Shown here: in pieces, positions 24,794 through 35,563 of the stretch
Layout of the letters: each line of letters begins with the position of its first letter
Numbering within the stretch: position 1 is the first letter of the stretch
DNA from: Piper betle
Lineage: Eukaryota > Streptophyta > Magnoliopsida > Piperales > Piperaceae
Reading direction: 5' to 3'
NCBI GenBank assembly: GCA_033002965.1
Contig: JAURVB010013508.1
Span: forward strand, 124,001 to 188,000
DNA length: 64,000 nucleotides
Program-made: the position numbers and the translations under genes
Notes under the pieces: model-generated
Seen by the model: only the letters and a program-made list of their open reading frames with translations
Told to the model about the DNA's origin: nothing
Databases searched by the model: none

Positions 24794-25250
24794 AGTCCCT
24801 TCAGTTTGGTCTTGTTTAGCTCAGTTCGATTTGGTTCAGCCAGTTTTTGACCGTTTTTTGTAATTCGAAAGCCTCTACGTTAGTTGTGATGCATAGTCAC
24901 ATGATTTAGAATGATTGGATATTATGATTATTTTTCTTTATTTATTATTTTATTTATTTATTTATTTATTCATTATTATTTATTTATTTTTATTTATATG
25001 TTTATCATATATGTTGAATGATTACATGATTATTTGTTATTATTAATATTATATTTACTTATGAATATTAGTCTTATTATGTGTACTAAATTGTATATAT
25101 TTATTTTATATATTTATTCATTTATTTATTTGTTCATTATATGTATGTTATTATTTATTTGTATTTAATTATGTATTCTTGTATTATATGACTATAAAAT
25201 TATTAATATTCATGATTAATAAGTATTAACTATTTATTTATTTATTGGCT

Positions 25251-25253
<3 letters not shown>

Positions 25254-25300
<47 letters not shown>
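25254..25300. repeat. (AT)n microsatellite in A LTR
   Basis: About 23 uninterrupted AT units inside the TTTA-rich tract of the A LTR. The other A copies do not show it at this length. Confidence 0.95.
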
Positions 25301-25303
<3 letters not shown>

Positions 25304-26572
25304 TACTAACACAAGTCTATGTTGATATTTACTTGTATTTATGGGTATATTTATATAGCATAATTATATTATTATTTTATGATTAGAGTATTGTTTATCT
25401 AATTATCTATGAGTGAATTTTCTTGTTTATTTATTTATTATTTATTATTATTATGTCTCGATTTTTGTGCCACATGTTTAGTTATAGGTTTGTTAGCACT
25501 ATTTTTTTTATTAGGATATATTGATAATATGAGCACACACCAAGAGCATGCATCATATAGATACATCAGTATTTTACTTAGCAGTGGGTTTCGATATAGG
25601 TTACGAAGTCCGAGCTCACTGTAGATGTGTCGATGTGTTTGGTGATTGGACGATAGGTTTGTAGCACTCTCCCTCTCTACTTGAATCCCTGCATGTCGAG
25701 TTTAACTTTGATTTAGACATAAGACGATATTGGCGGTGTTTTATCGGATTCTTCCTATGTTGGGTTATTTAGTTGTGTTTTTTACACATGTTCAATAAAA
25801 TTAGAAGGATGAGATCCCTTGTGGGTTTTCGAACTGAAGCTCTTAAAATATATTATACAAGCCTCTTTCCTAAGCCTATTATATGATTACACACATTTTT
25901 ATGAATTTTACAAATAAGAGAGTGAGTGGTATAGAGATAAGTATAAATCGCACTAGTACTCCTTCAAACCCTGAGGTAGTGCGGTGTATGAGGGTACTAC
26001 GTGACGCAACACATTTTCGAAAATTGTGGCACTAACTTAACTATTCCTTTTGCCATTCATGTACCGTGGCGGGTGAAATATGGAAGATGTAAGTGTGTAA
26101 GCATTGTATGTATGAATATAAATATTAGCCGTGCATGCGGGCCAACAATTGCTTAGCTGTGTTTGCTTACTGTCCTGTGTGAGGCAATCTTGAAGTTTCA
26201 TAAGTTTTCATGGGTAATAGAATACTCATTTGCCAGATTGAATTAGTTATTGTTCAAACCAATAACACTCATTACTGACATTTTTCATATAATATATGTA
26301 GGTCTTGTAAATCCGGAGTCAACTTTGGTTGAAGGACAGATAAATGCTACACACATTGAACTTCATTTATTTCTTTTCTTACTTTTACTTATATTTGATG
26401 TGTTTCAACGTGTATTTAACAATGTCTTCCATTCTCAAGACACCAAGAAGGTTGTTTCAATCTATTATATCGATCGAGTTTTACCGACCAACAACTTTAA
26501 ATGTGACTTGACTTGATTGTAACGTTTCTCATTCGATTCTTGGGTGAACCGAAATTAGGGTATTACACATAC

Positions 26573-27190
26573 TACAACATTTGATAATTTATATGCTATT
26601 TTCAATCTTTGGTCATCCACTGTAGATAATCATTGTGTAGTTTTGTCATAATATCGAGTAGGAATTAATCTTTCTTGTATAATATTTTTATCAGCATCGG
26701 TATCTACTAATGCAAGTGTTTCTAATGTAAATTCTTTATTAAAGTTTATCTTAATCCTAAATACATATTTTGTAGTAATTGTTTGTTCTATATTATTTAA
26801 ATATTCTTTAGAAGATTCACCTACTTGGAATTCTGAGTCTTCAAATATATTTATTTCAGAATCTTTATCATTTTCATTTTCTTAACTATTATTTGCTAAT
26901 TCTAATATCTTAATTCTTCTTCTTAATTGTATTACTTTTGTTTATAAAAATTTATCTCTGCTTTAAGATCTTAAATAGAAAGGGTTTCTCTTTCTTTACC
27001 CTGTCAAATACATCTCCCATGGAATATGATGGGTGAACAAATGATTCTTTTTTAGGTTCTAATTTCTTTTCTTTTGAAGCTACTAATTGCTTTTCTATTA
27101 AGTTTCTTTGTTGATTTTTATCTTCAATTGAATCAATAATATCTAAGAGAAGAAATTCTTGTGTTGTTATCATGTTAATACTAAAATTAT
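26573..27190 (-). pseudogene. Pararetrovirus aspartic protease region and linker
   Basis: On the minus strand, a long mostly open frame reads through an acidic linker into LVDTDADKNIIQE near 26690-26717. This is the catalytic D-T/S-G-A motif of retroviral-type proteases with Gly replaced by Asp, so the site is mutated. It continues to RLIPTRYYDKTT, typical of the caulimovirid protease. Positions 26952-27200 give a Lys/Glu-rich coiled-coil-like linker with PSYSMGDVF. Stops occur near 26883. The order relative to the zinc knuckle (upstream) and RT (downstream) is that of a Caulimoviridae polyprotein. Confidence 0.75.
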
Positions 27191-28259
27191 TTAAATCCAT
27201 GATAGTATTATAATTATTACAAGCACAATCAGAAGTATAACTAGAATTAGTGGAATTTTTTCATAATCTAAATTATTAACTTCTAATGCTTCATATTCCG
27301 ATGTATCATTATCACTAATTTCTTCTAACAATGATAATAAGCTTTCCGTTTCTTCTTCAGGAATATTTAATTCTTTAATTTTTTTACGTAATTTAGATTG
27401 ACTTCTCGTATGTCCTGTTGGCCACAATCCCAACATACAATTGGTTTTGAACTATTTGGTTTATTTGTTTTAGATTTAATATTCCTTTTCGGTTTTACTA
27501 TTTTTTATCTTTATTTTCTTTGATTATAGGTTTTTTATATTTTTTCCTAGTTTGGATAAACTGTCGTTTACTATTCCCTACTTTTGGTGGAGGTGTTGGA
27601 TAAGGTGATGTACCAAATTGTTTACAAAATTCACCTGATTACTTTTTGCCCAATAACTTTAGTTTTTTCAATTGATTTTTCAGATTTAGGTCATCACATA
27701 ATCCTAACCTTCAATAAATACTTCATTAATCAATTTTCCAAAAGTATACATATTATATGGAATAGATCCATTATTTTGATTTCTTAGTTTAGTTCTTATT
27801 CTATCTGCAAACAAAGGTGGTAATTCTGCTAAGAACCATTCTTTCCATAAATCTAATGTAGAGTCATCTTTGTAGAATAATAAAGATAAAACTGTATCCT
27901 TTTACCATCTAAAATGTGTTAAGGTTGGACATTTTAGATTCATTATCATATCTTGTGTTCTTTCTTTTATGACATTTGTATTTCCTACAAAATGATATAA
28001 TATTTTTGATATTAAAGTATATACTGTATCCTCCTTAGTTTGATTTGTATTTGGGTCAACTTTTGTTGCTCCCAAAATTTTGAGTTTCTATATGAGTTAG
28101 ATGATGATCCTACCAACCTTTAACTTGGCCAGAAAATGCTGTAGTAATAAATTCTGCTATTTGTTTATCACTATTATTAGTAGTTCTACAAATAGTAGAA
28201 TACATTAACATATTATGTAAGGTAGTTATTCCTTGATATTTTGAGTGCCCATATATATT
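27191..28259 (-). pseudogene. Pararetrovirus coat-protein/zinc-knuckle region, frameshifted
   Basis: Minus-strand frames between 28259 and 27440 carry coat-protein signatures: a GQVKGWWDHHL block (about 28110-28150), FRWYKDTVLSLL (about 27890-27920), and LWKEWFLAELPPLFADRIRTKLRNQ (about 27785-27860). The zinc knuckle follows at about 27410-27440. CxxCG is intact in one frame, while the GH and last position continue in the next frame with Ser for the last Cys, so a one-base indel splits the motif. An acidic tail (ELNIPEEETESLLSLLEE) follows. Many stops and shifts make this non-functional. Confidence 0.75.
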
Positions 28260-29081
28260 CTATTCATATATAGATGTATTATCATACGACAGTGCATAAT
28301 TCATTGAATTTTCTTCAAATAAAATTGAAGTTGAAGTAAGTTTAGGATAATAATGTCTTCCAATGGGTAAGGGTTGCATCATTGGTTTAACCATTTCTAT
28401 CCTGTCAGACTGAAATCGATTAATTATTTCTTCAATATTATCTTCACTAAGTACTTTCATAGAATCATTTATTTTCAAAGTTCCCAATTTTTGAGTTAAT
28501 TTTTATATAAAAGTCTCATTTAATAATGTATTTATATTAAATCTTTTTGAAGAAATCATAAGAGGTTTTATTAAAAGAGGTTTTACTATATCACTTTCCA
28601 ATTTTTCTTTCCCTTTTTCTTTTGGGATCCATTAGTCCTCAATTTGGGATAATTGGGAAGCAATAGTTTGTAAATGAAGATGACTATAATTATTTTGTTT
28701 AATTATAAGAGATGCTTCTTCATTTGATCTCTTAGAATCAGTTTTTACAAAAGATAACGTTTCTATACCACCATAAACTATATTTCCATCATGTGGATGT
28801 TTACTTGTAATGGTTTTTCCATTTGGTGTGTCCCAAGTCTTCATCTCTTTCAAGACTTGGATTTTAGGATAAAAATCATGAGAAAACCATTCTACAAAAG
28901 GTTTTTCATAACCTATTATTTCTAAGTGTTTATAATATAGGATTTTATATTCTTCTAATTCTTCCTTAGAAAAGGTTGTAAAATACCATTTCCTAAAATT
29001 TATATATTTATCTTGCATAAACTCCTTAGAACATTTTTCTCTATTGGCTTCAAACTTATAAGTATTTACTTTAAATTCCAT
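28260..29081 (-). pseudogene. Pararetrovirus linker between movement and coat proteins
   Basis: Two open pieces. 28632-29081 (149 codons) has FRKWYFTTFSKEELEEYKILYYKH, a WF-rich block and a TWDTPNGKTITSKHP segment that resembles the region after the movement protein in petuvirus-like and florendovirus-like polyproteins. 28260-28487 ends in a PIGRHYYPKLTSTSILFEE segment entering the coat domain. The pieces lie in different frames with stops between. Assignment to family is by pattern memory; the exact genus is uncertain. Confidence 0.6.
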
Positions 29082-29903
29082 CTCAGAAAAAGAAGGCTCA
29101 TTTGTGTAAAGACCATGAGGAATTTGTTGATTGCATAAGAAATTCCCTTTACACTAGAAGAGGTAGAACCTTCTAAAGATAGAATACTTATACTCTTCCA
29201 AAAATTATTTCAATATAACCATTAGTATTTTCTATTATTTTCATTGTTTCTCTTTTCATAATTTTAGGTGGAACAATCTTTTCAAACTTCCATGGCTGAG
29301 GTAATTCTATCTCAGACCATGTAATAGTTTTTGGTATGGAAATATTTGCTTTATCTAAATTTACCTTGAACAATGTTATTTTCCCCTTATGAGACATTAT
29401 CCTTGCACTAGGGCAGATAGAGGTCATAGCTTTGAAGTATACCTTATAAATTACACAAACATTCATTGATCCTTGTAACATATCATATCCTTGAGTCTGT
29501 AGATTCAGAGGTAGAGTTTCCTTAATGTGGGGATCATGAATACAAATTAAATAATTAGGAAAACAATTGAAGTAAACTGGTCAACTACATAGACTAGATT
29601 CTATGATACCTAATAATGAATCTAGGAATTGATATGTCTTTTATCTGTAAGGTATACTAACAAAGAAGTATTTAAGCTATCTCTTCTTAAAAGTTTTATT
29701 GCTACTTGTATTAATCCTAAATGGATATAATTATATTCATGGCTTAAGCCTTATATTATTTTATTACTTAATAATGATATAGGTTCGGCAATATTTCCCA
29801 TGCTAATACTTTCTTCATATGTTTTTATAATATATGATTGCTTCAAATCTAATAATCCTTTATTATATATTTTTCTTCTATTTATCTTAGAAATATTCCA
29901 TTG

Positions 29904-29905
<2 letters not shown>
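29082..29905 (-). pseudogene. Pararetrovirus movement-protein region
   Basis: Minus strand, from 29905 downward. A YNYIHLGLIQVAIK block (about 29710-29750) matches the conserved core of the caulimovirid (30K-superfamily) movement protein, followed by a LTDKRHINS segment near 29640. 29188-29481 gives SMNVCVIYKVYFKAM, TLFKVNLDKANISIP, ELPQPWKFEKIVPP and ends in GYIEIIFGR, typical of its C-terminal part. Several stops lie between 29482 and 29700. The N-terminus is cut at an (AT)n run where an A LTR fragment begins. Confidence 0.7.

Positions 29906-29955
<50 letters not shown>
29906..29955. repeat. (AT)n microsatellite at a virus/LTR junction
   Basis: Twenty-five uninterrupted AT units. The A LTR fragment to its right is cut exactly at its own TATA-like ATATAC block, so the run may have grown from, or joined at, that block. 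Confidence 0.95.
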
Positions 29956-29960
<5 letters not shown>

Positions 29961-30431
29961 AGCTCGGATCGTGACTGATTCGAGGCTTAAAAGTGAGTAT
30001 ATAAGCACAAACAGAGGCAAGAAAGATAAATGTGCCTCGAAACCCCGAACTCAATCTGGCAAAAATTTGCGACTCAAATCAAATTGAGCTATAGGGCTAT
30101 CCAATAATCCGAAATCCCTAAGATGCATGTAAATGAGATACTCTGAAAATCCAAACAGATAGTAAACGCTATAATGACATTGATTTAACACATAAAAATC
30201 AATATACCGCGTGTATATACTAATAACTAATGCTCTATTCTAACATGTAGATTTAACTGAAGGTTTTACTGCTACTTATAGGGCATACTCAGCCTCTATA
30301 ACATACTAATATGGCCATTTGGGCCTCACAGTTGTGGTCTGGCTCGAACTTACTCGAACATACTCAAGACTGGATCAAACCAGTCATAACTACCAGTGGG
30401 TAAAACCCTAACCTGAAGTTGAGGTTTTACA
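29956..30431 (-). repeat. Family A LTR start fragment, sense minus
   Basis: Carries CAGAAAGCTCGGATCG, the A start blocks and ends TTGAGGTTTTACA at 30431. It extends only from the TATA-like block to the LTR start. No duplication is identifiable because the left border is the (AT)n run. Confidence 0.7.
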
Positions 30432-30547
30432 CATAAAGTTTAATGCACCCCTAATAACATGTTTACTAAGTATACTAAATAAAATTGGATGAAAAAACTG
30501 CTGGTTAAAAATACATAAATAGGGACTAAAATAAAACTAAGTAAAAC

Positions 30548-32215
30548 TCATCCTTGTGATGACTTTCTCAACTTATTCCACCTTGAATAAACCTGTAACA
30601 CCCAAATTTCTGGTTCATCGAAGAACCGAATCAGAAATGTTACCTATCAAGTCAAGTCATGTTTAAAGTTATCGATCGATACTACTCGATCGATGAAATA
30701 GATTGAACAACCTTCTTGGTGTCATGAGAATGGAAGACATTATTAAATATGCATCAAACACATCAAATATAAATAAAAACAACAAAGTTAATAAGTGCAT
30801 TGAGCTTAAGTGTGTGTAATATTTATCTGTCCTCCCACCAATGTCAACTTAGGATTTGCTTGACCTAGATATATTATATGAAAACCGTCAATAATGAATG
30901 TTACTGATACGGAAAATAACTAATACAATTTGGTAAATGGGTGTTCCATTACTAATGAAAAGTTATGAAACTTCAAGATTGCCTTATATAGGGCAGCAAG
31001 CAAGCATATTTGATGTCATCGTGGGTTGTCTCAAAATGTAGATCTCGGTGAGAGGGAGCTATGTGGGTGGTTGGATGGGCCGAAGGTGCCTCGGCAATGC
31101 CTGAAAAAGACACAAACGGCGGCGGCAACGATGATTAATAGTGATCAAAAACTCGCCGATGGCTATTGCGAAGGCGTCGGTGGTCATGAGTGGTACGAAT
31201 GGAAAGCCGGCTACGAGACGATCACGACCGTATTGAATGGGTGGCTGGTGGAGGACCGGGTCTAGTCGGCGGCGAGCTGAAGTGGTGGTGGTGGTAATGG
31301 TGTAAAATTTTGAAAATCATGAAAAATCCGTTGGGTGGAAGATAGGGTTGAGTGGGTGGCCTAGATTTTGCCACATGGCACGATCAAGAACTCCGACAAC
31401 TCGTTGCCTAGTGGGCCCCCCTATAGGTATATGAAATATATATATGGACGGAAAGCTCAGATTGAGACTGTCCAAAGTCAAAACTGCCTCAAGTCCTAAA
31501 AGTGACTTTATAAGTGTGAATCAAGGTAAAAAGACTAAATGAGCCTTGAACCCTGAACTCGATAAAGTTGGGCCCATAGGGGCAATATCTAGTGATCCGA
31601 AATTCCTATGCTGCATGCAAATGAAATACCCAGAAAATTCCAAACGAATGCTAAACACTGCAACAACCTAAATCTAGGCCTAAAATTCTGGCTAACTCAT
31701 AAAAATCATATATACACCTCGTGTATACATTGATAACTCATGCCCTTCTGTATAATAACTGAAACTATCATATGCATGTCGGGTATACTCAACCTAAATA
31801 ACATGCCCATATGGCCATTTAGGCCTCATACTCATACTTATAAAATTATTCAAGACTGCCCCAACTAGGAAAAACTAAAATCGGGTAAAACCCTAACAAA
31901 AAAATGGGGTTTTGCAAGACCTTTATAGTCTTAGGATGTTTAGCCCTTCTCAAATAAGTTTCTTCATGTTCCTCATCAATTGTAGGGTGTGAATTAGACA
32001 TAGGAATACTAATGTCTTATGGGTCATCAAGTCATGATGTGGCTAAGAATAATGAAGCTCGAATTAATTGTTAGATATCTTGTGGGAGGGCTTTAAACAA
32101 TGATACAAGTAGGTAGTAGGTGGATTGAAGAACATAGAACTATGATTCATCTAATAACCTACATAAATTCCATGGAGAGGAGCTTTCATCCTGCAGTAGG
32201 ATCCTACCTGGCGGC
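30548..32215 (-). pseudogene. Unrecognised coding remnant split by an A LTR
   Basis: With the LTR at 30594-31916 set aside, one minus-strand frame from about 32205 to the stop at 30548 stays open across the insertion point and reads as ordinary protein: LLQDESSSPWNLCRLLDES, FYVLQSTYYLLVSLFKALPQ, IRASLFLATS, then IDEEHEETYLRRAKHPKT and YSRWNKLRKSSQG at the end. Three or four stops interrupt it. I do not recognise the domain. It lies just upstream, on the same strand, of the pararetrovirus movement-protein region and shares its AT-rich style, so it may be another part of that virus (a preceding ORF, or the polyprotein end of a tandem copy). Confidence 0.4.
30589..31921 (-). mobile_element. Internally deleted family A solo LTR
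   Basis: The LTR proper is 30594-31916, plus-strand ends TGTAACACCC and ATGGGGTTTTGCA, flanks aaacc (30589-30593) and agacc (31917-31921), a duplication with one mismatch. Sense is minus. About 1.6 kb of the normal A LTR, including the TTTA-rich tract and poly(A)-like module, is missing at about 31010, where the end-side sequence joins the GC-rich core (31030-31300). The reading frame of the surrounding coding remnant continues across it. Confidence 0.75.
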
Positions 32216-32785
32216 AGCATAGAATTTATGTCACCAATGCATTACTATCTCCACCACCACGGCGACCAACTTATCCTAGCAACAGAATGGGTGTTGGTCG
32301 TACTGGCTTTATCTTGCCGATCTATTGCTTCCATATTTACAACAGAGAACTATTACAAATCAATTGCTTGCACATTTAAATCAACAACACAAGCCATAAG
32401 CAGAAACAAAGTTGAAAATTTCCCACCCATCCCCACCTTCATGCAGGGAGAGATACCGCCTTCTTATCCAAGGTATACTTCCCAGTTAAATTCATATGAT
32501 TTCCAGCCAACTCATTATATAAATGTACCAAATTGTCATGTGAAAAACCTCATCGTTTATAAGTGGTTGAAAAAAAGTATAATATGCTTATGTCCATGGA
32601 GAAGTTTTTAACGGCAGGTTGGTAGTTTTCCAATCGTGCAAGGTGGAATACTTCCATGTCTTGGGCAGGCTCCCACTGATAACGATAAAGGAGGCAATCT
32701 AAACAGCTTTGGATCTAAATGGTGAGCTGCCGCTCTCGATAACATAACATTCTCGTCGGAAAGAATATTGCTTGAAAATTACGAA
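32216..32785 (+). other. Unassigned stretch between two viral segments
   Basis: No repeat match elsewhere in the window. An open frame of 127 codons (32228-32611) begins at ATG but has no recognisable domain. Short pieces in other plus frames (a QQRTITNQLLAHLNQQHK stretch, and LMSMEKFLTAGW near 32585-32620) look like retroelement gag text, but I cannot link them. Possibly a degraded gag or captured sequence. Confidence 0.25.
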
Positions 32786-34238
32786 GGGATTATACTAGTT
32801 TAATAAAAATTATTGAAAACAATACTAAAGAAGAGATTAATAAAGAAACAAATAAACATCCCAGTAATATAGCTCAATTATTAGAACAAAATCCTACACT
32901 AGCAATAGATGCTAATAAGCCTGAAGAATTAACGAATGCATTAATAATATAAAAATTAAATCAAATAAAAAATAGATTAGGTAAATTAGAATTTAAAGAA
33001 CCTGAATTAAGACAAAAACAAAAAGATATATCAGGACTATATACAAGAATATGACAACATTAATTGAAGAAATTTTAGATGGAATTACTTTAATAGAATT
33101 AGATGATATTAATTATATAAGACATTATATACCTAAATGTCAAGAATATATAGAAGTTTTAGGAGAAAACCATGAAAGATTTCATCAAGATTTTGAAATT
33201 GAATGCACAAATGATTGCGTAGAAAGCACTTTTAGAAAAATAAGATTATTATAAAAAGTTGAAAGTTATTTAATTGATATTATATGAATTTAAGAAATTT
33301 AGGAAATATAACCTAACCAACAAAGAAATTAGATATAATTAATCAAAACTTAATAGTAATAGCAAAAGAACTTAAGAATATGAATATAGCTATACATAAA
33401 AATTTAGAAATAGAATATTTACCAGAAATACCTGATAAAGATAAAATGTTATTTTTACCTGGATTAGGATGGATGAAACTTACTCCATTAGAAGAAGATA
33501 AATTGAAGATAGAAGATAAACCCAGTACTAGCAAAGATGAATAAAACTGAAAAATCAATAACTACTTTTAATGAAAATGGCCTTACTAAAGAAATTACTG
33601 ACAAAGGAAGTATATTTATGGTAATAAATAAATATTTAAAATTATTACAAAAGGAAGATAAAACAATAGAATCACAAATAGAACAAATAACGAGAATAAT
33701 TGAGGAAAATAAATTGGATAAGAAAAGCAAAGATAAAAAGTATGAAGATAAATATAAAAAATATAAAGACAAATATAGAAATATAAAAGAACTAAGATTA
33801 TTAAAATAGAAAATCAAAAGTTGAAAACTAAAAACTATGAAAGTTCTACACCTGAAACTGATAATGAAGAAACTGAAATTGAAAAATAGAAACATTACAT
33901 TTAGAAACTATTAGTACTACTGATGATTCGGAAACATACACAAAAATTAGTGAACCTCATAAATTAGAAGAATAGAAAAACAATTTGAAAATAATGAAGA
34001 TATTGAATCAGAAAATAATACAACAGAAGAAAATAATTCAATAGAATCTGATAGCCAACAAGAAAATTCTATTAATATGATGGAAATAGACCCAAAAAAG
34101 ATTATGACCCTTTAGAATAGAAAATTTTACAAGCTGATAGATTACATAAACCCGGACCAAGTAGACCACAAACATTATGAAACATTTATAGACAAGCATA
34201 ATTGAGGTATAAAAGAAAACAACAAAATGTAATAAATT
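32786..34238 (+). pseudogene. Second pararetrovirus-like segment: small ORFs, plus strand
   Basis: Very AT-rich coding-type sequence with Lys/Glu/Asn-rich frames. An open region at 32800-33030 contains HPSNIAQLLEQNPTLAIDA. 33051-33254 encodes 67 residues. 33537-33809 encodes a 90-residue Lys/Glu-rich coiled-coil-like protein whose ATG overlaps the stop of the preceding frame (GATGAATAA), an arrangement like the overlapping small ORFs of badnavirus/tungrovirus-type genomes. A third region (33880-34238) has an acidic Glu/Asn-rich stretch. Stops are frequent. The family assignment rests on ORF arrangement and composition, not on a diagnostic motif. Confidence 0.45.
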
Positions 34239-35527
34239 TGTAACATCCCGATTTTGGTTTACTTAAGAACTGAATCAGAAATGTTCCGATTGAGTTGAGT
34301 CATATTTAAAGTTGTTGGTCGATACGACTTGATCAATCAAATAGATTGAAACAACCTTCTTTGTGTCATGAGATTGGAAGACACTGTTAAATATATGTCA
34401 AAACATAAAGACATAAATAAAAATAAGAAAGTAAATCAATGCCCTGAACTCAAGCGTGTTTAGCGTGTTTAGCGTTTTCTATCCTCCCATCAAAGTCGAC
34501 TTAAGATTTTAAGACCTATATATATTATATGAAAAATATTAATAACAGATGTTATTGGTCCAAAAAATAACTAATACAAATTGGTAAATGAGTATTCTAT
34601 TATCCATAAAAACTTATGAAACTTCAAGATTGCCTCACACTGAGCAGTAAGCAAATATACTTAAAAGCGTCAGCTTGCATGCACGGCTCATAATCATATT
34701 TATACATAAAATATTTATGCCCTCACATCTTCTATATAACTGTCACGGTACTCGAGTGGCAAAAGGAACGGTGCCACAAATTTTGGAAATGTGCTGCATT
34801 ATGCAGTACCCTCATACACCGCACTACCTCAGGGTTTGAAGGAGTACTAGTGTGATTCATATATATCTCTATACCGCTCACTTTCTTATTCGTGAAATCC
34901 ATAAAAATGAGCGTCCTCATAAAATAGGCTTAGGAAAGAGGCTTGTATTATATATTTCTGGAGCTTTTGTTCGAAAACCAACAAGGGATCTCATCCTTGT
35001 AGTTTTATTAAACAAGTGTACAAACACGACTAAATAGCCGACATTGGAGGGATCTGATCCGATAAAACACTGCCCATGTCATCCTACGTCTAAACATAAT
35101 TAAACTCTACACGCAAGGAGTCAAGCAAAGAGGGAGAGTCCTACGGACCCATGGTCCAAGCTCCAAGCATATATGCATATCTATGACGAGCTCGGACTCC
35201 GAAACCTACATCGGAACCCACTACTAAGTAAAATACTAACATCTATATATAATGCATGCTCGTGGTATGAGGTTATATCATCAATACATCTTAACAAAAA
35301 AACAGTGCTAACAAAACTACAACTAAACATTTGACACAAAAATTAAGACATAATAATAATAAATAATAAATAAAAAAAAAGAAAATGCTCTTATAGATAA
35401 TTAGATAAATAGTAAATACATAAGCATAAACAATACTCTAATCATAACATATAATATAATTATACTATAAAAATATACGGGTAAACACGAGTAAATATCA
35501 ACATATACTCATGTTAGTAAACATATA

Positions 35528-35563
<36 letters not shown>

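Larger units (their letters stand above)
13878..26572 (+). mobile_element. Family A solo LTR split by a nested B element
   Basis: The LTR halves are 13883-15084 and 24794-26567, about 2.98 kb when joined; sense is plus. The start is a mutated TGTAAAACCC (TATCAAACCC); the end is AGGGTATTACA. A perfect 5-bp duplication, catac, flanks it at 13878-13882 and 26568-26572, and pararetrovirus sequence continues on both sides. The first half has the A start blocks, TATA-like stretch and GC-rich core (14500-15050). The second has the TTTA-rich tract, an (AT)n run, the poly(A)-like module (AATAAA at 25794-25799) and the end. No interior is attached, so it is a solo LTR. Confidence 0.85.

Noticed and set aside
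32228..32611. 127-codon plus frame as a host gene exon
   Set aside because: No domain, no splice context I can defend, and competing gag-like scraps in other frames. Reported only as an unassigned stretch.
33488..33895. Very Phe/Ser/Leu-rich 135-codon minus frame that looks like a membrane protein
   Set aside because: Antisense shadow of Lys/Glu-rich AT-biased coding on the plus strand.
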